Below the pieces are notes generated by a model. That model did not search any database and was not told the DNA's origin. It worked only from the letters and a program-made list of their open reading frames with translations. A program made the position numbers and the translations under genes. Below, piece after piece: positions 35,722 to 44,474 of a DNA stretch of 64,000 nucleotides. The first letter of the stretch is position 1; each line of letters begins with the position of its first letter. Origin of the DNA: Collinsella aerofaciens (lineage in GTDB: Bacteria > Actinomycetota > Coriobacteriia > Coriobacteriales > Coriobacteriaceae); the NCBI RefSeq assembly GCF_028209395.1, contig NZ_JAQLDQ010000001.1:238208-302207 (forward strand), in the 5' to 3' direction.

Positions 35722-36561
35722 TTATGCCTCCTCGAGCTCGAGTTGGTTGTCGGCAATGTCCCGGGCGGTTGCGCGGTAGAGCTCGTCGATAAAGGCGACC
35801 TTAAAGCTTGCCGGGGCGTCGGCGAGCGCGGCGGCACGCGTGCCGGCAACGTTGTAGACGGCGGTGCCGCAGATGGCTGCCGTAAACGGGTCGGCGGCGC
35901 AGGCGTACACGGCCAGCACGCCGCCCTGCGAGCAGCCGCAGCCGGTGATCTTGGACATGAGCGGGCTGCCGCCGTGGGACTTGGCCACGGTCGTGCCGTC
36001 GGTGATCAGGTCGACCTCGCCCGAGACTACCACGGCGCCACCGGTGTAGCGGGCGAGCGCCACGGCGGCGCCGCGAGCGGCGTCGACCGTGTCGGTGGTA
36101 TCGACGCCACGTACGCGGCTCAGATCGGCCGACTCGCCCTCAAGACCCCACAGGCCGGAGAGTGCGATGATCTCGGAGGCGTTGCCGCGTACGATGGCGG
36201 GCTTGTACTGCTTGAGCTCGTTTACCAGCTGGGTGCGCAGGCTACCGATGCCCAGACCCACCGGATCGAGCACCCAGGGCTTGCCGGCGTCGTGTGCCGC
36301 CTTGGCCGCGCGGGGAATCGTCTGCTCGTAGATGGGGAAGAGCGTGCCCATGTTGAGATAGATGGCGCCGCCGCCGGCAACGAGCGCCTCGCCCTCGTCG
36401 GGCAGATAGACCATGGCGGCCGAACCGCCCACGGCGAGCTGCGCGTTGGCGACAAAGTCGATCGTCACCGTGTTGGTGATGGAGCCGGCCATCGGATTGG
36501 TGGCTCGAATCTCCTCTACGGCCTTGACCATATGTTGCTTAAGCTGTTCCGAATCAATCAC
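35722..36561 (-). CDS. thiM: Hydroxyethylthiazole kinase
   Basis: A 279-residue ribokinase-fold enzyme phosphorylating 5-(2-hydroxyethyl)-4-methylthiazole in thiamine salvage. Recognisable stretches are ITNTVTIDFVANAQLAVGGS, the DPVGLG loop, RGNASEI and the GCGCSQGG anion hole near the active-site Cys. The start is the GTG at 36561, eight bases after AAGGAGG; in-frame sequence further upstream overlaps the riboswitch and terminator. First gene of thiM-DUF77-thiE. Confidence 0.93.
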   Translation of the reverse strand: MIDSEQLKQHMVKAVEEIRATNPMAGSITNTVTIDFVANAQLAVGGSAAMVYLPDEGEALVAGGGAIYLNMGTLFPIYEQTIPRAAKAAHDAGKPWVLDPVGLGIGSLRTQLVNELKQYKPAIVRGNASEIIALSGLWGLEGESADLSRVRGVDTTDTVDAARGAAVALARYTGGAVVVSGEVDLITDGTTVAKSHGGSPLMSKITGCGCSQGGVLAVYACAADPFTAAICGTAVYNVAGTRAAALADAPASFKVAFIDELYRATARDIADNQLELEEA

Positions 36562-36583
36562 TGCACATGCCTCCTTGGCATAG

Positions 36584-36613
36584 AAAAGGGGCGCTGTGCA
36601 TAGACAGCGCCCC
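36584..36613 (-). terminator. Riboswitch expression-platform terminator
   Basis: GGGGCGCTGT and ACAGCGCCCC form a 10-bp stem with a six-base loop, followed on the minus strand by TTTT. It sits between the TPP aptamer and thiM, so it probably forms when TPP is bound and stops transcription. Confidence 0.8.
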
Positions 36614-36621
36614 TGTAAAGG

Positions 36622-36718
36622 CGGCATGCTCCCTACGCCAGCATTAACTGACAGGTTCAAAGGATTGGGCCCTATGCCCTCTCAGCCTTGTGGTTTGCAC
36701 CGCCGGCACTCCCGCATC
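36622..36718 (-). promoter_or_regulatory. TPP riboswitch (THI element)
   Basis: On the minus strand the aptamer shows GGGAGTGCC, then CTGAGAGGG (thi-box pyrimidine sensor), CCTTTGAACCTG, GTTAATGCTGGCGTAGGGA, in canonical order and spacing. It is located about 60 bases before thiM with a terminator hairpin between. It senses thiamine pyrophosphate and represses the salvage operon. Confidence 0.95.
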
Positions 36719-36744
36719 GAATCTGTTGTTCCCTATACTAGCGC

Positions 36745-36846
36745 ACCTGCCAATATGGGACAGGTTTATTTTGGCAGGTGGCAACAGGGGCGCTGCATTT
36801 TCCCAGATAAAACCTGCCAAGATAAACCTGTCCCTTATTGGCAGGT
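36745..36846. repeat. GGGACAGGTTTATTTTGG family, two-sided copy
   Basis: A left half (ACCTGCCAA...GGGACAGGTTTATTTTGGCAGGT) faces a right half in inverted orientation ending TTGGCAGGT. The complete 102-bp element can fold on itself. Single-sided copies are at 10564-10616 and 58976-59029. It lies between the thiamine riboswitch and the HAD gene. Confidence 0.85.
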
Positions 36847-36886
36847 CGTTACAATAGACGGGATAAAGAATGACCGAGGGGACCTT

Positions 36887-37795
36887 ATGATCAAACTTGT
36901 GCTGACCGATATGGACGATACGCTGATTCCTGCTGGACACGATGGCGCCAGCGACTGCGCCATCGAGGGCATTCATGCCATGCAGGCGGCGGGCCTGCAT
37001 TTTGGCCCGGTTTCGGGTCGCCAGCCGTCCGCGATGAGCTGGATGTTCCGCAATCGCTCCGAGTGCTTCTCGACCGGTGCGTTTTGCAACGGCCAGGTGA
37101 TGTTTGTCGATGGCGAGGCGGTTGCCTCGCGCGCAACTGATAACGATGCCCTTATGCGCCTGGCCGACTACCTGGAGCAAGAGACCGACGATACCTATTT
37201 GAAGGTCTACCGTCTGGGTGATGACTTTTGGGACAACGACGCCTATTGCGTGACAAGCGATCCCGAGCGTGTGCGTCGCGCCATGGAGTCAGGCGGCAAC
37301 GCGTGGCTCAAGGGCGAAGAGGCTCCCTGTCGCCCTGTCGTTGACGATGCCCCGGTATACAAGGCGAATATCTGGAGTGCCCGTTCGCGCGAGGAGCTCG
37401 CCGAGCTGCGCGAGCGTGTTGCCGCCGAGGTGCCGGAGCTCTCGCTCGTGTTTCCCAACAACCGCGTGCGCCTGTTCGACGTTCTTCCGACCGGCTGGGA
37501 CAAGGGCTGTGCTGCGCTGGAGCTGGCGCGCGCTTTGGGCCTGACGCCCGACGAGGTGGCCGTATTCGGCGATTCCGATAACGATTTGCCCATGATCGAT
37601 GCCGTTCCCAATTCCGTTGCAGTCGCCAATGCCAACGAGGCCGTCACGGCTGCCGCGCGCTGGCATATCGGCGCTGCGGCAGATGATGCGGTTGCCGGGG
37701 CTCTGCATCAGATTGCCGCCTGCGCCGCGACGGGGGAGATGCCGTCGTTTATGCGTCAGATGGACGCGACGGGTTTCGACGTCACGAACGTCTAG
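36887..37795 (+). CDS. HAD-superfamily (Cof-type) phosphatase
   Basis: A 302-residue HAD IIB hydrolase. Motif I is LTDMDDTLI (two catalytic Asp), motif II is near SGRQPS, motif III Lys precedes the GWDKG stretch and motif IV is GDSDNDLPM. Cap domain in the middle. Such enzymes act on sugar phosphates, flavin or pyridoxal phosphates. ATG at 36887 has GAGGGG upstream. The LysR gene starts 10 bp after its stop, so the two are probably co-transcribed. Substrate unknown. Confidence 0.88.
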   Translation: MIKLVLTDMDDTLIPAGHDGASDCAIEGIHAMQAAGLHFGPVSGRQPSAMSWMFRNRSECFSTGAFCNGQVMFVDGEAVASRATDNDALMRLADYLEQETDDTYLKVYRLGDDFWDNDAYCVTSDPERVRRAMESGGNAWLKGEEAPCRPVVDDAPVYKANIWSARSREELAELRERVAAEVPELSLVFPNNRVRLFDVLPTGWDKGCAALELARALGLTPDEVAVFGDSDNDLPMIDAVPNSVAVANANEAVTAAARWHIGAAADDAVAGALHQIAACAATGEMPSFMRQMDATGFDVTNV

Positions 37796-37805
37796 GGAGA
37801 AAGCC

Positions 37806-38702
37806 ATGAAGCTCCAGCAGCTCAGATATGTCGTCAAAGTTGCCGAATGCGGCAGCATCACCGAGGCCTCGCGCCGGCTCTTTGTGTCGCAGCCTTCGAT
37901 TACCGCGTCAATTCGCGATCTCGAAAACGAGATGGGTGTACACATCTTTGAGCGCACCAACAAGGGCGTCATTGTGTCCGAGGAGGGCGAGACCTTCTTG
38001 GGCTACGCGCGCCAAGTGCTCGACCAGGCCGATTTGCTCGAGGGTAAGTACAAGAGCGCATCCGAGCAGGTGCCGCATTTTAGTGTGAGCTGTCAGCATT
38101 ATTCCTTTGCCGTTAACGCGTTTGTTGACGTGATCCGCGAGTTCGATGCCGCGCGTTACGACTTTACTCTGCGCGAGGAACAGACTCACGAGATTATCGA
38201 GGACGTCGCGCATATGAAAAGTGAACTGGGCATCCTGTACTTATCCGAGCATAACCGCGAGGTCATCGAGCGCATGCTCGCCGCCAACGAACTCGTATTC
38301 GAGGGGCTCTTCTGCGCCACGCCACATGTCTTTGTATGCGCCGACCATCCACTGGCGGACCACGCCAGCGTGACGCTCGAAGATCTCGAGGACTACCCGT
38401 TCCTGTCCTATGAGCAGGGCAGCTACAACTCGTTTTACTATTCCGAGGAGCTGACCTCGACCTTTGAGCGCCGCAAGAATATCCGCGTGCGCGACCGTGC
38501 GACGTTGTTCAATCTGGCCATGGGCCTTAACGGCTACACGGTTTGTTCGGGCGTGATCAGCCATGAACTTAACGGCCCCGGCATTATCTCCATTCCGCTC
38601 GATGTAGACGAGTACATGGAGATCGGCATCATCACGCGCAAGAACACGACACTTACGCGCTACGGGCAGGCCTATATCGAAGCGATTCGTCAGCACATCT
38701 AG
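37806..38702 (+). CDS. LysR-family regulator
   Basis: A 298-residue LysR protein. The HTH (residues 1-60) reads LRYVVKVAECGSITEASRRL; the effector domain extends to the C-terminus. AGGGAGAAAGCC precedes the ATG. It lies directly upstream, on the same strand, of a MetE-like methyltransferase gene, and its N-terminal sequence resembles CysB/CmbR-like regulators of sulfur-amino-acid genes, so control of methionine metabolism is a reasonable guess but not shown. Confidence 0.88.
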   Translation: MKLQQLRYVVKVAECGSITEASRRLFVSQPSITASIRDLENEMGVHIFERTNKGVIVSEEGETFLGYARQVLDQADLLEGKYKSASEQVPHFSVSCQHYSFAVNAFVDVIREFDAARYDFTLREEQTHEIIEDVAHMKSELGILYLSEHNREVIERMLAANELVFEGLFCATPHVFVCADHPLADHASVTLEDLEDYPFLSYEQGSYNSFYYSEELTSTFERRKNIRVRDRATLFNLAMGLNGYTVCSGVISHELNGPGIISIPLDVDEYMEIGIITRKNTTLTRYGQAYIEAIRQHI

Positions 38703-38857
38703 ACTGCTGCGTTCTGCACGGGTCAAATCTCTTTATGGCAGTCCAAACTGATATAGGAAGCATCTATATCAAACTGTTATAAACATATATTTTACGATGT
38801 CCATATGAGCGCTCATACTCTGTCCCAGTAAAGCAACCAATGCAAAGGGAGATATCT

Positions 38858-39991
38858 ATGAGCACTTCGATTCAACCGAACGCGCCGTTTCGTGCCGATA
38901 TCGTCGGCAGTTTTCTTCGTCCGCAGGCTGTAAAGGACGCCCGTGCCGCCTATGTCGCGGGTAAACTCGACGCTTCCGGCCTTAAGGCCGTCGAGGACGA
39001 GGCCATCCGCGACTTAGTGGCCAAGCAGAAGGCTGCCGGCCTGCAGGTGATTACCGATGGCGAGTTCCGCCGCAGCTACTGGCACCTCGATTTTATGTGG
39101 GGCCTCAACGGCATTGAGCGCCGCGCCTCGCGCACGGGCTACATGTTCCACGATGAGGAGACTACCGCCGACACCGCCGTGGTAACCGGTCCCATTAGCG
39201 GCGAGAATCATCCGTTCGTCGAGCACTTCAAATTTATCAAGTCGCTCGAGGGAGAGGGCCAGGTCGCGCGCCAGACCATTCCGGCGCCGATCCAGACGTT
39301 CTCCGAAGTCACACTCGACCGCTGCGATGGCCAGCAGGAGAGTCTGCACGCCGTCTACAAGACCGACGAAGAGCTCGTCGGTGCCATTGCCGCAGCATAC
39401 CGCACCGTGATTGCTGACCTGTATGCCGCGGGCTGCCGCAACATCCAGTTTGATGACTGCACCTGGGGCATCTACTGCGATACCGATTTTGTTGCCAAAA
39501 CCGGCATGAGCCCGGTCGACCTGCAAAAGGTAAGCGAGCTGGGCGTGGCGCTCAACAATGCCGCCATCGAGGGCAAGCCCGACGATCTGGTTATCAACAC
39601 GCATGTATGCCGCGGCAACTACCACTCCACCTACGCTTTTGAGGGCGGCTACGACCCCATCGCGCCGTACCTGTTTGCGCATGAGGACGTTGACGCGTTC
39701 TATCTGGAGTTCGACACGCCCCGCGCCGGTGGTTTTGAGCCGCTCAAGTACGTTGCTCCCGGCAAGAAGGTCGTGCTGGGCTTGGTGACCACCAAGGCGG
39801 CAGAGCTCGAGAACGAGGATGTTATCGTCGAGCGCATCCGCGAGGCGGCAAAGTACGTGCCGCTCGAGAACCTGTATCTGTCTCCGCAGTGTGGCTTTGC
39901 CAGCTGCGAGATTGGCAATAAGCTGACCGAGGACGAGCAGTGGGCAAAGATTGCGCTGGTCAGGCGTATTGCCGAGCGCGTTTGGAAATAG
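38858..39991 (+). CDS. MetE C-terminal-domain-like methyltransferase (YxjG/YxjH type)
   Basis: A 377-residue cobalamin-independent methionine synthase homologue lacking the N-terminal half of MetE (about 750). It begins with DIVGSFLRPQAV, has ITDGEFRRSYWHLDFMWGL, HVCRGNYHS (zinc His/Cys) and the late LSPQCGFAS (zinc Cys). These features match the YxjG/YxjH group, which methylates homocysteine or related thiols from an uncertain donor. Start at ATG 38858 with AAAGGGAG upstream. The AT-rich 150-bp leader with dyads (38750-38800) suggests regulation, possibly by the LysR protein encoded upstream. Confidence 0.88.
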   Translation: MSTSIQPNAPFRADIVGSFLRPQAVKDARAAYVAGKLDASGLKAVEDEAIRDLVAKQKAAGLQVITDGEFRRSYWHLDFMWGLNGIERRASRTGYMFHDEETTADTAVVTGPISGENHPFVEHFKFIKSLEGEGQVARQTIPAPIQTFSEVTLDRCDGQQESLHAVYKTDEELVGAIAAAYRTVIADLYAAGCRNIQFDDCTWGIYCDTDFVAKTGMSPVDLQKVSELGVALNNAAIEGKPDDLVINTHVCRGNYHSTYAFEGGYDPIAPYLFAHEDVDAFYLEFDTPRAGGFEPLKYVAPGKKVVLGLVTTKAAELENEDVIVERIREAAKYVPLENLYLSPQCGFASCEIGNKLTEDEQWAKIALVRRIAERVWK

Positions 39992-40113
39992 CGCTAGCGT
40001 TTGCAGGTGGCGGCGCGTGCGAGGTATTGCATATCGCGTACAATGGTTCGGATCGTATCGTTCGGGCAGGTTATCCGATATGCCTGATCGCCCTTCCATT
40101 CGAAAGGACTTCC

Positions 40114-41448
40114 ATGTCCCAGTCTTCGACGCCCGCCGTCACCGATGCCATCTACGATGCATCGTCGCTCGGCCGCCCGCGCATGTTTGTGTTGGGTTTG
40201 CAACACATGTTTGCGATGTTCGGAGCCACGGTGCTCGTGCCCGTGCTCACCGGCCTTTCCGTTTCGGCGACGCTTCTGTTCGCCGGCATCGGCACGCTGC
40301 TGTTTCATTTTCTATCGCGCGGTAAGGTGCCCGCGTTCCTGGGCTCCTCGTTTGCCTTTATCGCGGGTTATGCCGCCATTGCGCCCAACGGCGAGGCTGA
40401 GCTTTTGCCCTACGCTTGCCTGGGCGTAGCTTGTGCCGGCCTGCTCTATCCGGTGCTTGCGGCCCTGTTCCGCGCCTTTGGCGCCAAGCGTGTCATGCGT
40501 TTCTTCCCGCCGGTGGTGACTGGCCCCATCGTCATTTCCATCGGCTTGATCCTGGCAAGCTCTGCCATTGCTAACTGCCAGACCAGCTGGTTTGTTGCTG
40601 CTATTGCCGTTGCCGTGATCATCATCTGCAACATTTGGGGCCGCGGCATGGTCAAGATCGTGCCGATTCTGCTGGGCGTTGTGGTGAGCTATGCCGTTGC
40701 GGCCGCGCTGGGCGAGGTCGATTTTTCGGGCGTTGCCGCCGCTCCCTGGGTTGGCTTGCCCGTCGTGTGGGACAACACAGTGTTTGCACTCTTTGGGCCG
40801 CAGTTTGATAGCGGCCTCGCCACGACGGCCATCATCACTATCATGCCGCTGGCCTTCGCAACCATGATCGAGCATATCGGTGATATCTCCGCTATTGGCT
40901 CCACTTGCGAGCGTAACTACATCGCCGATCCCGGCCTGCATCGCACGCTGCTCGGCGATGGCCTTGCCACGATTCTGGCTTCGCTCTTTGGTGCTCCGGC
41001 CAACACTACCTATGGCGAGAACACCGGCGTGCTTGCTCTGACGCGTGTGTTCGACCCGCGCGTGATTCGCATTGCCGCGTGCTGCGCCATCGTGCTTTCG
41101 TTCTGCCCCAAGTTCGCGGCCGTCATTGCGGCCATGCCGGCGTGTGTAATCGGCGGCGTGTCGCTCGTGCTCTATGGCATGATCAGTGCCGTGGGCGTAC
41201 GCAACCTTATCGAAAACCAGGTCGATTTCCAGAACAACCGCAACGTGCTGGTGGCAGCTCTGGTGCTCGTGCTTTCGCTCGGCATTGCCTATAGCACCGC
41301 CGGTGCCATCGTGCTGGAGCTGGGCGGCGTGACGATTTCGCTTTCCGGCCTTGCCGTGGGCTCGCTGGTGGGTATCGTGCTCAACGCGATTCTGCCGGGT
41401 AACGACTTTGAGTTTGATGTCTCCGAGCTCGAGGAGTCCACCGAATAG
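40114..41448 (+). CDS. uraA: Uracil permease (NCS2 family)
   Basis: A 444-residue NCS2 symporter with 14 membrane segments. It shows the UraA-type features LGLQHMFAMFGATVLVP, PVVTGPIVISIGL, TMIEHIGDISAIG (substrate-binding Glu) and PANTTYGENTGVLALT. ATG at 40114 is preceded by GAAAGGA. The terminator at 41468 closes the unit. Uracil is the expected substrate; a xanthine role is less likely given the HIGD and NTTYGEN motifs. Confidence 0.9.
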   Translation: MSQSSTPAVTDAIYDASSLGRPRMFVLGLQHMFAMFGATVLVPVLTGLSVSATLLFAGIGTLLFHFLSRGKVPAFLGSSFAFIAGYAAIAPNGEAELLPYACLGVACAGLLYPVLAALFRAFGAKRVMRFFPPVVTGPIVISIGLILASSAIANCQTSWFVAAIAVAVIIICNIWGRGMVKIVPILLGVVVSYAVAAALGEVDFSGVAAAPWVGLPVVWDNTVFALFGPQFDSGLATTAIITIMPLAFATMIEHIGDISAIGSTCERNYIADPGLHRTLLGDGLATILASLFGAPANTTYGENTGVLALTRVFDPRVIRIAACCAIVLSFCPKFAAVIAAMPACVIGGVSLVLYGMISAVGVRNLIENQVDFQNNRNVLVAALVLVLSLGIAYSTAGAIVLELGGVTISLSGLAVGSLVGIVLNAILPGNDFEFDVSELEESTE

Positions 41449-41467
41449 CGGCTGTGTCCAAATCAGT

Positions 41468-41511
41468 TAAAAAAGCCGGCCATGCGTCCGATGCGCATGG
41501 CCGGCTTTTTA
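41468..41511. terminator. Bidirectional rho-independent terminator
   Basis: AAAAAGCCGGCCATGCG pairs with its complement CGCATGGCCGGCTTTTT. It separates the convergent uraA and esterase genes, and overlaps the esterase stop codon. Confidence 0.9.
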
Positions 41512-42174
41512 GTGCGCAAGAACCCAGTGGATGCCGCGCGCCATGCGCAGGTCGGTTTGGGCAAAGTGGTTGCCGGGGTTGAGCTCCAGCATTGTTGGAA
41601 TGTCACGCTCGATAAACAGCTCTTCCATCGCGCGCGTATCGTCGAGCACGTGCCGCATCATGCGGTTGGGCGTCTTGGTTTCCTTTTTGCCGAGTGACAG
41701 ATAGACGGCCTGTGGGTTGCCGGCAAAAGGGGCCGTGCTGGCGCGATCGACAAAGTCGGGAAACCACAACGACCCCGATGCGCTTGCGGCGCGGCTAAAG
41801 GCGTCGGTTTGCCAGAGGGACCAGAGCGCGAAGAGGCCCGCGAGCGAGTAGCCGGCAATGCCGCGCCAGGTGGGCGGCTGAGGAAGCGACGACTCGGCCT
41901 CTGGGATTATCCAGTTCAACAGCTCATCGAGAAATCCGGATGCCTGACCGCCAAAGGGCTCGGCATCGCGCACGGTTCCGTCGCATCCCCAGGGGCTCAG
42001 CTCGCGATTCCAGTTGAGGCTGCCAATGCCGACAAGCGTGAAGGGCGGGCAGTTGAGCTCTCGGCAGCGTTCATAAACCTCCGTGCCGTCGCCCATGACC
42101 ACGGGAAGATAGATGACTGGTGCGCTTTCGGCATGCTGTGCATGAACGGTTATCTGCTTTTGATGCGCTTCCAT
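41509..42174 (-). CDS. Esterase, alpha/beta hydrolase fold (Fes/EstD-like)
   Basis: A 221-residue serine esterase of the putative esterase (EstD/Fes-like) group. The nucleophile is in GYSLAGLFALW (GxSxG), the Asp/Glu region in SLGKKETKTPN and the His in NPGNHFAQ. No signal peptide, so cytoplasmic. The ATG at 42174 has a weak site (GAGAGAAG). Related enzymes hydrolyse siderophore or S-formylglutathione esters; substrate not inferred. Confidence 0.8.
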   Translation of the reverse strand: MEAHQKQITVHAQHAESAPVIYLPVVMGDGTEVYERCRELNCPPFTLVGIGSLNWNRELSPWGCDGTVRDAEPFGGQASGFLDELLNWIIPEAESSLPQPPTWRGIAGYSLAGLFALWSLWQTDAFSRAASASGSLWFPDFVDRASTAPFAGNPQAVYLSLGKKETKTPNRMMRHVLDDTRAMEELFIERDIPTMLELNPGNHFAQTDLRMARGIHWVLAH

Positions 42175-42288
42175 GACGGGCTTCTCTCGGCGTTGTGATA
42201 TCGACGGCCCCCATTGTCGCACGCCGGCTCATGCAGGTTGGGCTAGACCAAAGACAATCTCGTGCATACCCTGCGGACGCATATGGAA

Positions 42289-42326
42289 AACGCCACCGCC
42301 GGAGGGGAGCTCGGCGGTGGCGTTGT
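42289..42326 (-). terminator. Terminator after surface protein gene 2
   Basis: AACGCCACCGCCG pairs with CGGCGGTGGCGTT. On the minus strand it follows the surface-protein stop codon at 42382. A nearly identical hairpin follows the paralogue at 44381-44418. Confidence 0.75.
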
Positions 42327-42381
42327 TAAACGGTGCTGGGACTCGGGGCCTTCGCGGGAGCTGCCATGTGCGCAGAGGCGT

Positions 42382-44172
42382 CTAAGAGCGCTTGCGGCTC
42401 GCCATGGTGCCTGCGGCGATAGCGGCTGTTCCCGCAAGGACGGTTGCCACGATGGCCGCACCCGAGGTGTCGCCGGTTGCCGCGAGCACGCCGGTAGTCT
42501 TGGCTTTCGTGATTGAAGCCGCAACGGCCTTGGTCGGCTTTGAGCCCTCAGGCTTGGGGTTCTGCTTGGACTCCGCGGGCTTGCTTTCTGCGGGCTTGGT
42601 CTCGTCGGGCTTGGGGTCTTCCGGCTTGGCTACCTCGGGAGGTGCGATGACCATGCTCTTGGCGACAGCTTCGTTATAGGGGGAGTCGATCACAGCGTCG
42701 CCCGTGCCGATGGCTTGGCCTGCCTCGTAGATGCCGTCACGGAGCTTGCGATAGTCAATGACCTTGCCGCCTTCGGGCGTCTGGATGGCGGCGTTCTCAA
42801 TCTTGATGGTGCCGATTGTCTTGCCGTCAGCGCTCATGGCACGGGCAAAGATTGCCGCTGTATCTCCTTCGGCCGTTACCTTGCTGCGGATGATCGAGAT
42901 GACTGCGGGTGTGACGCCCTCGCTGGTCTGGGCGATGATGCCGATGTTCTCGCCTTGGGGCTCGGGGCTCGTCTCACCATCTTGGTTTTCGCTGTAGGGG
43001 ATGGGGCCGTCGCCGTTCTCGACATAGCGGGCTATGGCCTTGACAACGGAGTCGCTGATGTAGATGTGGCCACCCTCCTCGTTGGGTCGATCGTTTCTGG
43101 TGGAGAATGCAGCCGAAACCTCGCTTTCCGCAAACGCGTCCACGGTGGAGCCGTTCTTGACGACGATATCGTCTTGGTAGGTGAAGAGGGCAATGGCGCC
43201 ACCGTATCTGCCTTTACTTGCGCGGACTGTCACGTTTGCATGATCGAGTGTGATGCCCTTGTGGGCATAGACGCCATATTCAACACCGTTTGCGTTGAGG
43301 GAGGCGTTTGTGGCTGCGAGGCTGCCCTTGGCCTCGACGGCGGCGTCTTTCTCGGAGCTCGCCTTGACCTGGCTGCCGTCCGAGATATTGATGTTGCCGC
43401 CGCTCCAAATGGCCTCACCATCGGCTGAGCTTGCCTCGACTGTGCCGCCACCCTTGATGGTGAGGTTCTTGTCGGTTCCGATACCCTTGTCCTTGGTAGC
43501 CCTGGCGGTGACGGCCCCGCTGTCGTCAATCGTGATATTGCCGTTTGCCCTGATGCCATCCGATACGCCCGTGGCGTTGACGTTGCCCGAACCTTTGATA
43601 GCGAGATCGCCCTCGGCGTCGATGGCATCAAATCCAGCGCTCGTGGCGTTGACGGATCCGGCTCCGTCGATGTTGATATTACCCGTGGAGAGGATAGCGT
43701 CCTCAGTAGATGTCACGCTGAGCGTGCTGCCCGCGTTGCCTTGGATATTGAGCTCGGCGTTCTCATTCTTGCCATGAGAAGCCTTGATGCCTTCGATCCA
43801 GTCGGCAGTGACGATGTTGTTTCCCGAGTAATTCACGTTGAGCTTGCCTGCGGCCTGGATCTCGCCGCCGTTATAGTTGTTGAGCTTCAAGTCGTCGGCG
43901 CCGTCCCACGACCAGGTGCCGGTCTCGTCGCCCGCCGCAGTGCCGGCGTTGTATTTGGTTTCGCCGACCTTGACCCATTCCGCCGCGAGCGAGACGCTCG
44001 GCATGAGCAGCGAGCTCGCCGTGAGCGCGCACACGGCGCCTACGACGATGCGGCGCGTCACGCGGCGCCAGCTGCCGTGCGCGAGTCCTATGCGACGGCG
44101 AACGTCGGGTTCGGCAACATGGGTTCCGGCGGTAGTGTCATTGCGTTTGGGGGTCGTGAACAAGGCTGCCAT
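42382..44172 (-). CDS. LAxTG-anchored surface beta-helix protein
   Basis: A 596-residue secreted wall protein. A long basic N-region (RRRIGLAHGSWRRVTRR) and a hydrophobic core ending SLAAEW form the signal peptide (about residue 65). A long parallel-beta-helix-like region follows, with repeats of the type GNINIDGAGSVNATS and GDLAIKGSGNVNAT, each about 20-25 residues. A Pro/Lys/Glu linker precedes LAATGD, a hydrophobic helix and RKRS, the sorting signal for a class E type sortase. The carbohydrate-binding-like repeat region suggests adhesion or glycan binding. ATG at 44172 after GGGAG. Paralogous to 44475-46247. Confidence 0.8.
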   Translation of the reverse strand: MAALFTTPKRNDTTAGTHVAEPDVRRRIGLAHGSWRRVTRRIVVGAVCALTASSLLMPSVSLAAEWVKVGETKYNAGTAAGDETGTWSWDGADDLKLNNYNGGEIQAAGKLNVNYSGNNIVTADWIEGIKASHGKNENAELNIQGNAGSTLSVTSTEDAILSTGNINIDGAGSVNATSAGFDAIDAEGDLAIKGSGNVNATGVSDGIRANGNITIDDSGAVTARATKDKGIGTDKNLTIKGGGTVEASSADGEAIWSGGNINISDGSQVKASSEKDAAVEAKGSLAATNASLNANGVEYGVYAHKGITLDHANVTVRASKGRYGGAIALFTYQDDIVVKNGSTVDAFAESEVSAAFSTRNDRPNEEGGHIYISDSVVKAIARYVENGDGPIPYSENQDGETSPEPQGENIGIIAQTSEGVTPAVISIIRSKVTAEGDTAAIFARAMSADGKTIGTIKIENAAIQTPEGGKVIDYRKLRDGIYEAGQAIGTGDAVIDSPYNEAVAKSMVIAPPEVAKPEDPKPDETKPAESKPAESKQNPKPEGSKPTKAVAASITKAKTTGVLAATGDTSGAAIVATVLAGTAAIAAGTMASRKRS

Positions 44173-44211
44173 GGTTGCTCCCGTTCTCAAAGGGCCTATA
44201 CGGCTAGGTTC

Positions 44212-44269
44212 AGCGTATCTGCTGGATGTTGCCGGCGGTAGTGCCGTTTGGAGGGCAAAATGTCCAAAA
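44212..44269 (-). promoter_or_regulatory. Conserved upstream block of surface gene 2
   Basis: This 58-bp block is about 85% identical to 46287-46344, at the same distance upstream of the paralogous gene. It includes GGACATTTTGCCCTCCAAAC (minus strand) followed by GGCACTACCGCCGGC. It probably holds the shared promoter or regulatory site; duplication alone could also explain the similarity. Confidence 0.5.
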
Positions 44270-44380
44270 TCCGGAAGAGGAATAAGCTGCGCACCTACGC
44301 GTTGTCGGGCATTAATCACAAAGCGCGGAGCCGCCTGTTGCGACTCCGCTCGCGTGTGCACCATACGAGTGCAAACAGGA

Positions 44381-44418
44381 AACGCCACCGCCGGAGGGGG
44401 GCTCGGCGGTGGCGTTGC
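44381..44418 (-). terminator. Terminator after surface protein gene 1
   Basis: The stem AACGCCACCGCCG/CGGCGGTGGCGTT follows the stop codon at 44475 on the minus strand and is nearly identical to the one at 42289-42326. Confidence 0.75.
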
Positions 44419-44474
44419 TAAACGGTGCGCGGACTAGGCGGCTTTAAAAGTGTCGGTTCGTGTATGAAGGGCGT

